From Bradyrhizobium diazoefficiens (lineage in GTDB: Bacteria; Pseudomonadota; Alphaproteobacteria; Rhizobiales; Xanthobacteraceae), in NCBI RefSeq assembly GCF_018131185.1, contig NZ_JAFCJE010000002.1, positions 124,001-188,000 on the forward strand: DNA of 64,000 bases, given 5' to 3'. Below, piece after piece: positions 1-8,889 of the stretch (position 1 is the first letter of the stretch; each line of letters opens with the position of its first letter). Under the pieces are notes generated by a model. It was not told the DNA's origin and ran no database searches. It was given only the letters and a program-made list of their open reading frames with translations. The translations under genes and the position numbers were made by a program.

Positions 1-295
1 TGACGAAGAGGTGGTGATCGTCCGGATCGACGGCCGGACAGCGGCGGGTGAAATCCGGCGCAATCGCGATTTCGTTGCCGCGAGCGGAGAATGTCCACGG
101 CTGGGTATTGTGACTGTTGGCGGCGAGCGTGGCAAAGCGCACGAGCTCGCGATCCCGTGGCGCTGCTTGCAGCGGGCTCCGTGACGTGTCCACCGCCTCG
201 TCGTAGGTCATCGGTGCTCCCGCGGCAGGGGAGCCGCTGATCGCAGTGGCGGACAACCCGAGCGCGGTTGCAATGAACTGTCGTCGGTCGAACAC
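1..295 (-). CDS. Acg-like nitroreductase family protein, 5' part only
   Basis: The gene runs off the left edge; about 98 codons are visible. The start is a GTG (293-295), the only start after the in-frame stop at 314-316, with a GGAACGGAAG-like ribosome site upstream. The N-terminus resembles a twin-arginine or lipid-type leader (FDRRQFIATALGLSATAISG), suggesting export. It is followed by LVRFATLAANSHNTQPW, the N-terminal FMN-binding signature of Acg/nitroreductase-like proteins. Members bind or sequester flavin, and in mycobacteria Acg is hypoxia-induced. A FixK-type palindrome lies 80 bp upstream of the start. The substrate is unknown and the C-terminal half is not visible. Confidence 0.7.
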   Translation of the reverse strand, partial: MFDRRQFIATALGLSATAISGSPAAGAPMTYDEAVDTSRSPLQAAPRDRELVRFATLAANSHNTQPWTFSARGNEIAIAPDFTRRCPAVDPDDHHLFV

Positions 296-367
296 AGGCT
301 TCCGTTCCGTGTCTCAGATCGCGCTCCAAGACGCGGACCGTTCATAACGCCGATCGCGCTGCGACGA

Positions 368-381
368 TTGACCGGAATCAA
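368..381. promoter_or_regulatory. FixK/FNR-type box (TTGAC-CGGA-ATCAA)
   Basis: Nine of ten positions match TTGAT-N4-ATCAA. The centre is about 80 bp upstream of the GTG of the nitroreductase-like gene on the minus strand. The site lies in the short gap just beyond the stop of the RNA methyltransferase gene, so the nitroreductase is the only plausible target. Confidence 0.6.
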
Positions 382-397
382 GGTCGATGACGATGAG

Positions 398-1645
398 CTA
401 CCGCGTGAATCGCGCCACCAGCTCCACATGCGGCGTGTGGCGAAACTGGTCGACCGGTACCACCGCCTCCAGCCGATAGCCGCCATCGATCAGCAGTCGC
501 GCGTCGCGGGCGAACGTGGCGGCGTTGCAGGACACCGCGATCACGACTGGCACCTTGCTCGCGGCGAGCTTCAGCGCCTGCGCCTGCGCGCCCTGGCGCG
601 GCGGGTCGAACACCACGGCATCGAAATCGCGCAGCTCCGGCGGCACCAAGGGGCGGCGAAACAGGTCGCGTGGCTCGGCTTTGATCGGCTTCAGGCCCGG
701 CGTGCGCGCGGCTTTTGCCAGCGCCGCGATGGCGCCGGCGTCGTTGTCATAGGCGGTGATGCGAGCCTTCTCGGCGAGCCGCAGCGCGAACGGGCCGACA
801 CCGCAGAAAAGGTCGAGAACCTCCTTGGCCTTGCCGATGCGTTCGGCGACGAGCGCGGCCAGCGTCTCCTCGCCCGCGACGGTTGCCTGCAGGAACGAGC
901 CCGGCGGCAGCGTCACCTCGGCGCGGCCCATCTTCACCGTCGGCGGCACGCGTTGCAGCACCAACTCGCCATGCCGCGTTAGCCGCGCCAGGCGGTGCTG
1001 TTCGGCGACGCGCGAGAGCGCCGTGACGAGCGCCGTCGGCAACGGCCCGGAGCCGCGCACGTCGACGTCGAGGCCGTTGGCGGTGGCTGTGACCTGGATG
1101 TCGAGCGGCTTCGTCACCGGCATCTTGGACGTCAGCTGTTCGGCGAGTGCCCATGCGGCCTCGAGCGCGCCCTCGAGTCCGGGATCGAGAATGGGACAGC
1201 GATGAATCGGAATGACGTCGTGCGAGCTCGTCGCGGAGAAACCGACCTTGAGGACGTCATGCGTGCCGAAGCGGCCGTGCAGCGTGATGCGCCGCCGGCC
1301 GGCGCCATGGGCATCGACCAGTGGCGCCACCGCGCAATCGATGCCGGCCTGCGCCAGCGTTTCGACCACGATACCGCGCTTCCAGGCTTGATAGGGTTCT
1401 GCCGCCCAGTGCTGGATGGCGCAGCCGCCGCAGACGCCGAAATGCGGACAGAACGGTTCGATGCGCTGGGGGCTTGCGACATCGACTGCGAGCAGCTTGC
1501 GGCGGTCGGGATGGTGGCCGACAACGTGATCGACCTCGACGGTCTCGCCGGCAAGCGTATAGGGCACATAGACCGCATCGCCCGTCGCGAGGCAGACGCC
1601 GTCGCCGCGATGGCCGACGTGATCGATGGTCAGGCGCTCAACCAC
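398..1645 (-). CDS. 23S rRNA (uracil-5-)-methyltransferase-like protein (TrmA/RlmD family)
   Basis: SAM-dependent RNA uridine C5 methyltransferase, 415 aa, acting in the cytoplasm on rRNA or tRNA. An N-terminal TRAM-like beta barrel (about residues 1-60) is followed by a Cys cluster C66-x5-C72-x2-C75 that binds a 4Fe-4S cluster in RlmD. Then come the Rossmann motif [28 protein letters not shown], and the catalytic [10 protein letters not shown] near the C-terminus. The start is taken as GTG at 1645, overlapping the tlyA stop by 8 nt; the frame is open to 1738 but the extension has no homologous look. Translational coupling to tlyA is likely. Which uridine is modified is not decided by the sequence. 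Confidence 0.88.
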   Translation of the reverse strand: MVERLTIDHVGHRGDGVCLATGDAVYVPYTLAGETVEVDHVVGHHPDRRKLLAVDVASPQRIEPFCPHFGVCGGCAIQHWAAEPYQAWKRGIVVETLAQAGIDCAVAPLVDAHGAGRRRITLHGRFGTHDVLKVGFSATSSHDVIPIHRCPILDPGLEGALEAAWALAEQLTSKMPVTKPLDIQVTATANGLDVDVRGSGPLPTALVTALSRVAEQHRLARLTRHGELVLQRVPPTVKMGRAEVTLPPGSFLQATVAGEETLAALVAERIGKAKEVLDLFCGVGPFALRLAEKARITAYDNDAGAIAALAKAARTPGLKPIKAEPRDLFRRPLVPPELRDFDAVVFDPPRQGAQAQALKLAASKVPVVIAVSCNAATFARDARLLIDGGYRLEAVVPVDQFRHTPHVELVARFTR

Positions 1646-2372
1646 GGCGCGCGCCCAGAAAGAATTCGATATTGCCGTCACCGCCCGCGATCGAGGAGGG
1701 AAACACCTCGATATGAGTGCAGCCCAGCGAAGCGGCAAAGGCGGCGATGTCGTCGCAGATCTCCCGGTGCACGGCGGCGTCGCGGACGATGCCTTTCTTG
1801 TTGTGCTTCCTCTCAGCCTCGAATTGCGGCTTGATCAGCGCCAGCAGGCTCATTGGCGCGGCGGCGAGGGACAGCGCCACCGGCAGCACCGTCTTGAGCG
1901 AGATGAAGCTGACGTCGATGACGACGACGTCGGGCCGCGCCGGCAACCGCTTGCCGTCATAGCTCCGGATGTCGGTCTCCTCCATCGACACGATCTTGGG
2001 ATGATTTCGAAGCGAGGGATGCAGCTGGCTGGTGCCGACATCGATTGCGAACACCAGGCTGGCGCCGTTCGCCAGCAGCACCTCGGTGAAGCCGCCGGTG
2101 GAAGCGCCGACGTCGAGGCAGACATGATCCTCGATCTCGATCGGATAGCGCTCCAGCGCGCCGGCCAGCTTGACGCCGCCACGGGAGACGTAAGGATGCG
2201 CGGGCTCGGCCTGAATTACAGCATCCTCGGCAATCGTCTCCGACGGTTTGGTGACCGGCTTGTCGTCGGCCGTGACGAGCCCGGCCTCGATCGCCGCGCG
2301 TGCCCGCGCACGGCTCTCGAACAGGCCGCGCTCGACCAGCAATACATCCGCGCGCTTACGGGCAGGGGGCAT
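1638..2372 (-). CDS. tlyA: TlyA family rRNA (cytidine-2'-O)-methyltransferase
   Basis: 244 aa. An S4 RNA-binding domain (about residues 8-65, [20 protein letters not shown]) precedes an FtsJ/RrmJ-type methyltransferase domain with SAM motif [16 protein letters not shown]. Catalytic-type residues include the D of [10 protein letters not shown], the K of LIKPQFEA and a C-terminal E. Family members methylate cytidines in 16S and 23S rRNA; some were described as haemolysins. ATG at 2372 is preferred to the GTG one codon upstream because GAGAGCG lies before it. The 3' end overlaps the next methyltransferase gene, giving an RNA-modification pair downstream of dxs. Confidence 0.9.
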   Translation of the reverse strand: MPPARKRADVLLVERGLFESRARARAAIEAGLVTADDKPVTKPSETIAEDAVIQAEPAHPYVSRGGVKLAGALERYPIEIEDHVCLDVGASTGGFTEVLLANGASLVFAIDVGTSQLHPSLRNHPKIVSMEETDIRSYDGKRLPARPDVVVIDVSFISLKTVLPVALSLAAAPMSLLALIKPQFEAERKHNKKGIVRDAAVHREICDDIAAFAASLGCTHIEVFPSSIAGGDGNIEFFLGARRG

Positions 2373-2399
2373 CACGCTCTCATGGGACGATTAGTCTGC

Positions 2400-2954
2400 T
2401 TATGTAGCGATCAATCGCGCGGCCGCCATCCGGACGCAAGCCTCGAACGCGGCGAGATCGTGCCAGACATCGATCGGCATCGTGGCGGGCGTCACCAGTG
2501 GGCAACCGTGCAGCTCCAGCGCATGGATCATCATGAGGTTGTCGACGAGGCCGAAATCCTCGACCGTCAGCCCCTGTGCGTCGACCAGCCGGCCGTCTTC
2601 CGGCGTCACTGCCATGAAGCGACCGACGCGGTCCGCATAGGCGGCGCCGTCGTTGGAATAGGCGAGGCAGAACTTGCGCCGGCCGGCCATGTAGCCGAGC
2701 TCGTAGACGGTGCCGGGATCTGCACCGGCGCCCCGGAACGGGGTGAGGTTCGCGATGATGGCGTCGGCCTCCTCCATCATCGCCTCGTTGCCGCAAAAGA
2801 TCTGGCGCGAGGCATCGGGCGCGGTGGGATCGATGGCGTTGTCGAGGGGATACAGGCCGGTCAGGCCATGAGCCGCGCAGATATCGCGCTTGCGCCGGCC
2901 GATCTCAATGGCATCCGGCAGGAACACGTCGGGACCTGCCAGGTAAATTTTCAT
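2400..2954 (-). CDS. Nucleoside 2-deoxyribosyltransferase
   Basis: 184 aa, the usual length. It begins MKIYLAGPDVFLPDA, the family's N-terminal nucleotide-binding strand and loop. The motif NLTPFRGAGADPGTVYELGY contains the catalytic glutamate (YELGY). Members exchange nucleobases on 2'-deoxyribosides for nucleotide salvage, or hydrolyse modified nucleoside monophosphates. It sits 24 bp before tlyA on the same strand and may be co-transcribed. I see nothing unusual in length or active site. Confidence 0.88.
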   Translation of the reverse strand: MKIYLAGPDVFLPDAIEIGRRKRDICAAHGLTGLYPLDNAIDPTAPDASRQIFCGNEAMMEEADAIIANLTPFRGAGADPGTVYELGYMAGRRKFCLAYSNDGAAYADRVGRFMAVTPEDGRLVDAQGLTVEDFGLVDNLMMIHALELHGCPLVTPATMPIDVWHDLAAFEACVRMAAARLIAT

Positions 2955-3008
2955 GGCTGAGTGCTTCGGAGAAATTCAGGCGAGCTGCGAACCGGCGGAA
3001 ACTGCGCT

Positions 3009-3129
3009 CCCTCCCCCGCCTGCGGGGGAGGGTTAGGGAGAGAGTGTCCCGGCAAGCGAGACCCCCAAGAGGCGAAAGCCTCACGCGGGTCGCTTACGCG
3101 ATCCGACCTCTCCCGCAAGCGGGAGAGGT
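3009..3129. repeat. Paired palindromic intergenic element
   Basis: Two perfect hairpins lie in the gap between the deoxyribosyltransferase gene and dxs. The first (3009-3032) has an 11-bp stem CCCTCCCCCGC with a 2-nt loop. The second (3106-3129) has an 11-bp stem ACCTCTCCCGC with loop AA. They are about 75 bp apart, with smaller dyads between. This architecture matches REP-like elements scattered in Bradyrhizobium and Rhodopseudomonas intergenic DNA. The second hairpin ends 14 bp beyond the dxs stop and could also end transcription, although no T-tract follows on the minus strand. Confidence 0.7.
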
Positions 3130-3142
3130 AAAGAAAGCAGCC

Positions 3143-5071
3143 TCAGGCGAGCTTGACGGTCTCGGCCTTGACGTCCTTGCCGAGCGCTTCGAACACCTTG
3201 GCGACGATGCCCTTGGCGTCGAGACCGGCGCGGCCGTACATCGCGGCCGGCGTGTCGTGGTCCTGGAACACGTCGGGCAGCACCATCGAGCGGAACTTGA
3301 CCATGCCGGTGTCGAGCGCGCCCTGATCGGTCAGGTACTGTGCGACATGCGAGCCGAAGCCGCCGACCGAGCCTTCCTCGATCGTGATCAGGATCTCGTG
3401 GTCGCGGGCAAGCTTGAGCACCAGCTCGGTGTCCAGCGGCTTCATGAAGCGCGCGTCCGCAATCGTGGTGGACAGGCCATGGGCTGCGAGTTCGTCGGCC
3501 GCCTTCTCGCATTCGGCGAGGCGCGTGCCGAAGGAGAGCAGGGCGATCTTGCTCCCCTGGCGGATCATGCGGCCCTTGCCGATCTCGAGCGGAATGCCGA
3601 CCTCCGGCATCTCGATGCCGCGACCTTCGCCGCGCGGATAGCGCAGCGAGCTCGGACGGTCGTTGATCGCGACCTGGGTCGCCACCATGTGCACGAGCTC
3701 GGCCTCATCGGCCGCCGCCATGATCACCATGTTCGGCAGGCAGCCGAGATAGGCGTTGTCGAACGAGCCGGCATGCGTCGCGCCGTCGGCGCCGACGAGG
3801 CCGGCGCGGTCGATGGCGAAGCGGACGGGCAGGTTCTGGATCGCGACGTCATGCACGATCTGGTCGTAGCCGCGCTGCAGGAAGGTCGAGTAGATCGCGC
3901 AGAACGGCTTGTAGCCTTCGCTCGCAAGACCCGCGGCAAAGGTCACCGCGTGCTGCTCGGCGATGCCGACGTCGAAGGTGCGGTCGGGGAAGGCCTTGTT
4001 GAAGATGTCGACGCCGGTGCCGGACGGCATCGCGGCGGTGATGGCGACGATCTTGTCGTCCTTCTCGGCTTCCTTGACGAGGCTCTGGCCGAACACGTTC
4101 TGGTAGGCCGGCGCATTGGGCTTGGACTTGGCTTGCGTGCCGGTCGCGACGTCGAACTTGACGACGGCATGGTACTTGTCGGCGGACGCTTCCGCCGGGC
4201 CGTAGCCCTTGCCCTTCTGCGTCACGACGTGGACCAGGATCGGGCCGGTCTCCATGTCGCGGACGTTCTTCAGCACGGGCAGGAGATGGTCGAGATTGTG
4301 GCCGTCGATCGGACCGACATAGTAGAAGCCGAGCTCCTCGAACAGCGTGCCGCCGTCCATCATGAAGCCGCGGGAATATTCCTCGACGCGGTTGGCGCGG
4401 TTGGCGATGATCTTGGGCAGGCGCTTGTTGATCTGCTTGGCCGCATCACGCAGCGTGCGATAGGTCTTGCCGGAGTAGAGGCGCGACAGATAGGCGCTCA
4501 TGGCGCCGACCGGCGGCGCGATCGACATGTCGTTGTCGTTGAGGATGACGATCAGGCGCGAGTTCATCGCTCCCGCGTTGTTCATGGCCTCATAGGCCAT
4601 GCCGGCCGACATCGCGCCGTCACCGATGACGGCGATAACGTTGTTCTTGCCGCCGGAGAGGTCGCGCGCCACCGCCATGCCGAGGCCGGCGGAGATCGAG
4701 GTGGAGGAATGCGCCGCACCGAACGGATCGTAGTCGCTCTCGCTGCGCTTGGTGAAGCCGGACAGGCCGCCGCCGGTGCGCAGGGTACGGATGCGGTCGC
4801 GCCGGCCGGTGAGGATCTTGTGCGGATAGGCCTGATGGCCGACGTCCCAGATCAGCCGGTCGCGCGGCGTGTCGAAGACGTAATGAATCGCGGTGGTAAG
4901 CTCGACCACGCCGAGACCTGCGCCGAAGTGACCGCCGGTGACCGAGACGGCATCGATGGTCTCCTGCCGCAGCTCGTCGGCAACCTGGCGAACCTGCTCG
5001 ATCTTGAGCTTGCGCAGGTCGTCCGGCGTCCGGATGGTGTCGAGAAGCGGCGTTTTACTGTATGCGTTCAC
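3143..5071 (-). CDS. dxs: 1-deoxy-D-xylulose-5-phosphate synthase
   Basis: First enzyme of the MEP isoprenoid pathway: condenses pyruvate and glyceraldehyde-3-phosphate with thiamine diphosphate. The TPP/Mg signature [18 protein letters not shown], the N-terminal [12 protein letters not shown] and the transketolase pyrimidine-domain motif [13 protein letters not shown] are all present, and the C-terminal transketolase domain is complete. The frame opens at a TTG (5083), but GTG at 5071 has GGAA at 8-nt spacing and gives the usual [15 protein letters not shown] start (642 aa). It lies in the minus-strand series after xseB, as in other alphaproteobacteria. Confidence 0.95.
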   Translation of the reverse strand: MNAYSKTPLLDTIRTPDDLRKLKIEQVRQVADELRQETIDAVSVTGGHFGAGLGVVELTTAIHYVFDTPRDRLIWDVGHQAYPHKILTGRRDRIRTLRTGGGLSGFTKRSESDYDPFGAAHSSTSISAGLGMAVARDLSGGKNNVIAVIGDGAMSAGMAYEAMNNAGAMNSRLIVILNDNDMSIAPPVGAMSAYLSRLYSGKTYRTLRDAAKQINKRLPKIIANRANRVEEYSRGFMMDGGTLFEELGFYYVGPIDGHNLDHLLPVLKNVRDMETGPILVHVVTQKGKGYGPAEASADKYHAVVKFDVATGTQAKSKPNAPAYQNVFGQSLVKEAEKDDKIVAITAAMPSGTGVDIFNKAFPDRTFDVGIAEQHAVTFAAGLASEGYKPFCAIYSTFLQRGYDQIVHDVAIQNLPVRFAIDRAGLVGADGATHAGSFDNAYLGCLPNMVIMAAADEAELVHMVATQVAINDRPSSLRYPRGEGRGIEMPEVGIPLEIGKGRMIRQGSKIALLSFGTRLAECEKAADELAAHGLSTTIADARFMKPLDTELVLKLARDHEILITIEEGSVGGFGSHVAQYLTDQGALDTGMVKFRSMVLPDVFQDHDTPAAMYGRAGLDAKGIVAKVFEALGKDVKAETVKLA

Positions 5072-5667
5072 GGCGATTTCCAATTTGTCAGCGCCGGAAG
5101 GTCATTCCGGTGCGCGATGGGTTTGCTCAATATCGGCGCAGCGCGAGTCCTCAAACCGTCGGAGCCACCTGCATGGGGCAAGGCCCCGTCTTCAAGCTTA
5201 GGTAAGCTTAAGTGCTCTCCGGTTCAGTCTCTGTGATCCCTGTCACGTAGATCGGCTTCGTCCGTCCCAGCCAATTTCATCAGCAATTTGAAGCGCTTGT
5301 CGTCGACAATCGGTGCCCACGCAAGGCTTGCAAAAAGCCACACTCTGCGCAGCTTTACACCAAAGCTTGGGCCAAAGCCAACCCGTAGGACCGATTAGGG
5401 GTATGCAGATGCAACCGTCGGGCCAGAGTAGTTAACTGCGGTCCGGGGCGAGCGGTTCCTGCTCGGCGCGGTTCCCTGGCGGGCTTTTGCCGGGAAACCA
5501 CGTCTTTTCGGTCTCGCGCACGGCCGGCCCCGTGCACTTGCCCATGGAACCGCAGATGTCTCCTGGGACGGCGTCCTGCGATCGCGAAAACCCGGCCCGC
5601 TATGCTTCCCCCGCCGGAGGGCCAAGCGCGGTCAGAACCGGGCAGGAGCCGTGCGGGAAGCCGTGGC
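5072..5667. other. Intergenic region without a recognisable gene
   Basis: About 600 bp between xseB and dxs. No frame on either strand has the codon pattern or motifs of a known gene. It holds two AAGCTTA direct repeats (5194-5200 and 5204-5210) about 110-120 bp upstream of dxs, which could be part of its promoter, and a GC-rich stretch after xseB. In some relatives a polyprenyl synthetase gene occupies this place; no remnant of it is visible here. Confidence 0.5.
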
Positions 5668-5919
5668 TTACTGGACGTCGAGCGGGGCAGTGCCGGTGGC
5701 TTGGCCGCTGGCATCGGTGGTGATCTTGTCGACGCGCGCTTCGGCCTGGCGCAGCAATTCCTCGCAGCGGCGCTTCAGCGCCTCGCCGCGCTCATAGATC
5801 GTCACGGATTCTTCGAGCGGCACCTTGCCGTCTTCGAGGCGCTTCACGATCGTCTCGAGTTCCTCGATCGCACGCTCGAAGGTGAGCCTGGAGACGTCGA
5901 CTTGAATATTTTCGGCCAT
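5668..5919 (-). CDS. xseB: Exodeoxyribonuclease VII small subunit
   Basis: 83 aa. The core FERAIEELETIVKRLEDGKVPLEESV, followed by YERGEALKRRCEELL, is the diagnostic XseB helical hairpin that binds the large nuclease subunit XseA. It is cytoplasmic and degrades single-stranded DNA in both directions. The gene follows the HDAC-like gene by 74 bp on the same strand. The acidic tail after residue 70 is poorly conserved in the family. Confidence 0.95.
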   Translation of the reverse strand: MAENIQVDVSRLTFERAIEELETIVKRLEDGKVPLEESVTIYERGEALKRRCEELLRQAEARVDKITTDASGQATGTAPLDVQ

Positions 5920-5993
5920 ATCCGTTTCCGATTGCCCGATTCGCTCACCTTGCAGTGAAGGCGGGTTTTGCGGGCTTAATGTGGCGGGCGTCG

Positions 5994-6923
5994 TCAGGCG
6001 CCCATCAAGGCGCCGACATGCGCCGTAACAGATTCTTTCAGCCCTTGCAGGTCATAGCCGCCCTCGAGCACCGAAACAACGCGGCCCCCCGCGGTCTTGT
6101 CGGCGAGATCCATCAGCTTGCGCGTCACCCAGGCATAGTCCTCTGCGCGCAAGTTCAGCGAAGCCAGGGGGTCGCGGTAGTGCGCGTCGAAGCCCGCGGA
6201 GATGACCACGAGCTCGGGGCTGAATCTCTCGAGTTGCGGCAGGATCAGATTCTCGAACGCGGAGCGGAATTCCGGCCCGCCGTCCTCGGAGGCGAGCGGC
6301 GCGTTGACGATGGTGTCGTGGTCGCCGCGCTCGCTCTTGGCGCCGGTGCCCGGAAACAGCGGCATCTGGTGCGTCGAGCAGTACATCACGGTCGGGTCCG
6401 ACCAGAAGATGTCCTGCGTGCCGTTGCCGTGATGCACGTCGAAATCGACGATGGCCGCGCGCTTGATGCCGTATTTGCGCTGGGCATGGCGCGCGGCGAT
6501 CGCGACATTGTCGAAGAAGCAGAAGCCCATCGGCTTGCCGATCTCGGCGTGATGGCCGGGCGGGCGCACCGCGACGAAGGCGTTGCGATGCTCGCCAGTC
6601 ATCACCGCTTCGGTCGCTGCGACCGCGCCGCCGACGCCGCGCATCACCGCTTCCCACGTGCCCGGCGACATCGACGTGTCGCCGTCGATATAGACCTGTC
6701 CGCTGGTCGGCGCGATGTGGCGCAGCTCGGTGACGTAATCCTCGTTGTGGCACAGCGTGACGAGATCGAGATCGCCCTCCGGCGCCTGGTCGCGCACCAG
6801 AAACTGGAAGCGCTCCTTTGACAGGGCTTCTTCCACCGCGCGAAGACGATCCGGCCTCTCAGGGTGTCCCGGCGGCGTGACATGGTCGAGGCAGGCCTTG
6901 TGGGAAAGGAGAAGCGTGCTCAT
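5994..6923 (-). CDS. Histone deacetylase/acetylpolyamine amidohydrolase family protein
   Basis: Zn-dependent deacylase, 309 aa from ATG 6923. The motifs are RPPGHHAE (active-site histidine pair), DFDVHHGNGTQ (metal Asp/His), SAGFDAH (metal Asp) and a C-terminal VLEGGYDL. In bacteria these enzymes deacetylate polyamines, acetoin-related compounds or proteins; the substrate here is unknown. ATG 6923 gives the typical MSTLLLSHKACLDHVTPPGH start with GAGG upstream; an in-frame ATG at 6968 would add 15 residues. A perfect FixK-type palindrome lies upstream at 7047-7060. Confidence 0.88.
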   Translation of the reverse strand: MSTLLLSHKACLDHVTPPGHPERPDRLRAVEEALSKERFQFLVRDQAPEGDLDLVTLCHNEDYVTELRHIAPTSGQVYIDGDTSMSPGTWEAVMRGVGGAVAATEAVMTGEHRNAFVAVRPPGHHAEIGKPMGFCFFDNVAIAARHAQRKYGIKRAAIVDFDVHHGNGTQDIFWSDPTVMYCSTHQMPLFPGTGAKSERGDHDTIVNAPLASEDGGPEFRSAFENLILPQLERFSPELVVISAGFDAHYRDPLASLNLRAEDYAWVTRKLMDLADKTAGGRVVSVLEGGYDLQGLKESVTAHVGALMGA

Positions 6924-7046
6924 CAGGTCGGCCTCACAGGAAACGGGCTTTTGGCGTCGTTGGCGCATCCGGCGCCAAAACGCAATGCAAAACCCAATCT
7001 AGGCGTTTGGACGGCAATGGCAAAGGGTCGGCCCGCGTCGGCCCGT

Positions 7047-7060
7047 TTGATCCGGATCAA
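7047..7060. promoter_or_regulatory. FixK/FNR-type box (TTGAT-CCGG-ATCAA)
   Basis: Perfect TTGAT-N4-ATCAA palindrome overlapping the stop codon of the 5'-nucleotidase gene. The only downstream gene is the HDAC-like gene on the minus strand, 130 bp away from ATG 6923 (85 bp if ATG 6968 is used). That is farther than for the other boxes, so its function is less sure. Confidence 0.5.
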
Positions 7061-8718
7061 TTCACGCGCAGGATGCGGGTCGGCGGCAGCGGACCGATCG
7101 GCCCGTGCGCCCGGAAGAACGCGAACAGCGCGTCCGCGTCGTAGCCGCCATATTGCGGAGCCGTGCCCTGTTTGGCGACGGTAAAACCGTCGCCGCCGAC
7201 GGCGAGGTAATCGTTGAGGGTGACGCGGTAGCCGCTTCCGGGTTCGATCGGCCTGCCGTTGAGCGTCATCGTCTCGGGGGTCACGCGCTCGCCGAATGGC
7301 TTCGCCGCATCCCAGGCATAGCTGAATCCGTTTGACACCTGCAGGATCCGCGGTCGCTTCGGATCGAGCCATTGCTGTTCCAGCATGTCCTTCAACTGCC
7401 TGCCCGTCATCGTCATCGTGACCAGGCGATTGCGGAACGGCTGGCTGGCGAAGACATCGCCGAAGGTGATCGCGCCGTTCTCCTTCGGAACGATGTCGGT
7501 GCGGATGCCGCCGGGATTGGTGAGTGCGATGACGGCGGCGCCGTCCTTGGCGTCGCGGGTTGCGAACAATTGCGCATCCGCGATGACGTCGCCGAGCGCG
7601 CTTTCGCCGGCATCGTTCGGAATGCGCGACAGCGTCTGCGTGACCGATCCGGCCGGCCGGTTGGCGATTGGCGCCGACAGCCTGTCGTAGGCCTCGATCA
7701 ACGCGGTCTGGTCGGGGTCCTTTGCAAGCGAGGCCGTGGCGACGATGACGTTCTCGGCGCTGGCGCCGACGATGTCGCGGCTTGCCGGGTCGAGCTTGAG
7801 ATCGATCGCGGTGACCAGCGTGCCGTATTTGTCGCCGCTGGTGACGAGCCGTCCGTCGATGTCGCAGACATAGGCGCGATGGGTATGACCGCTGACGACG
7901 ACGTCGACGGCACGGTCGAATTTTTTGACGATGTCGACGATCGGGCCCGTGATCTCGGGACATTCATTGTAGTCGCCGGCGGGCTCGCCGCCCTGGTGGA
8001 TCAGCACCACGATCGCCTCGACCCCGCGCGCCTTCAGCTGCGGCACCAGTGCGTTCACCGTCTCGGCCTCGTCGCGGAATTCGAGGCCGGCAATGCCCGC
8101 CGGAGAGACGATGCCGGCGGTCTCCTTCAACGTCAGCCCGATGAAGCCGACGGGGATGCCGTCGAACTCCCTGATCTCGAAGGGCGGCAGCACGCTCTTG
8201 CCCGTCGTGGTCTCCACGGTGGATGCGGCGAGATAGTGGAATTTGGCGCCCGTGAACGGATGTGGTCCCTGACAGCCGTCGACCGGATGGCAGCCGCCGT
8301 TCTGCATCCTGAGCAGTTCGGTCTTGCCCTCGTCGAATTCGTGATTGCCGACCGAGCTGATCGCAAGCCCCATCATCGAGAGCGACTCGATCGAAGGCTC
8401 GTCGTGAAACATCGCCGACAAGAACGGACTCGCGCCGATCAGGTCGCCGGCGGCGACGAAGATCGTGTTCTTGTGTCCTTCGCGCAGCTGCTTGACCAGC
8501 GTTGCCATGTATTCGGCACCGCCGGCCGCGACCATCACCTTCCTGGCTTTATCCTCGGGATCTCCGATGCGGATGCCACCCGGCGGCGGGCGCAGATTGC
8601 CGTGGAAATCGTTGATCGCGAGGATGCGCAGCTCGACCGGTGCGACGGTCTGCGCCGGGGCGGGGAGGGCGGCGATGACTGTCAGCGCGAGCGCGGAGAT
8701 GATGGCGGAGTATCGCAT
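7057..8718 (-). CDS. Secreted bifunctional metallophosphatase/5'-nucleotidase
   Basis: 553 aa with a cleavable signal peptide (about residues 1-22, ending PAPAQT). The calcineurin-like metallophosphatase domain (about 28-300) carries all metal motifs: INDFHGN, AAGDLIGASP, GNHEFDEG and SGHTHRAY. The 5'-nucleotidase C-terminal substrate-binding domain follows (about 330-520, with DAQLFATRDAKDGAAVIALT). It probably hydrolyses extracellular nucleotides in the periplasm for phosphate or nucleoside salvage. The gene stands alone, divergent from the MFS gene at 8890. Confidence 0.92.
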   Translation of the reverse strand: MRYSAIISALALTVIAALPAPAQTVAPVELRILAINDFHGNLRPPPGGIRIGDPEDKARKVMVAAGGAEYMATLVKQLREGHKNTIFVAAGDLIGASPFLSAMFHDEPSIESLSMMGLAISSVGNHEFDEGKTELLRMQNGGCHPVDGCQGPHPFTGAKFHYLAASTVETTTGKSVLPPFEIREFDGIPVGFIGLTLKETAGIVSPAGIAGLEFRDEAETVNALVPQLKARGVEAIVVLIHQGGEPAGDYNECPEITGPIVDIVKKFDRAVDVVVSGHTHRAYVCDIDGRLVTSGDKYGTLVTAIDLKLDPASRDIVGASAENVIVATASLAKDPDQTALIEAYDRLSAPIANRPAGSVTQTLSRIPNDAGESALGDVIADAQLFATRDAKDGAAVIALTNPGGIRTDIVPKENGAITFGDVFASQPFRNRLVTMTMTGRQLKDMLEQQWLDPKRPRILQVSNGFSYAWDAAKPFGERVTPETMTLNGRPIEPGSGYRVTLNDYLAVGGDGFTVAKQGTAPQYGGYDADALFAFFRAHGPIGPLPPTRILRVN

Positions 8719-8889
8719 GGGACAAGATTAGTCGTTCCGCGCGAAGATTTCACGAAGCATTCCGCAGGGCCGGAACATGGGGGCGGCGGCCGCGGCGCGC
8801 CGCAACAATTGGCTACAATGTTTCATTTGAAAAACCGGTGGTTGTGGTGCACGATCTCACGCACTTCCACTTGGCCGATTGCTCGATTG

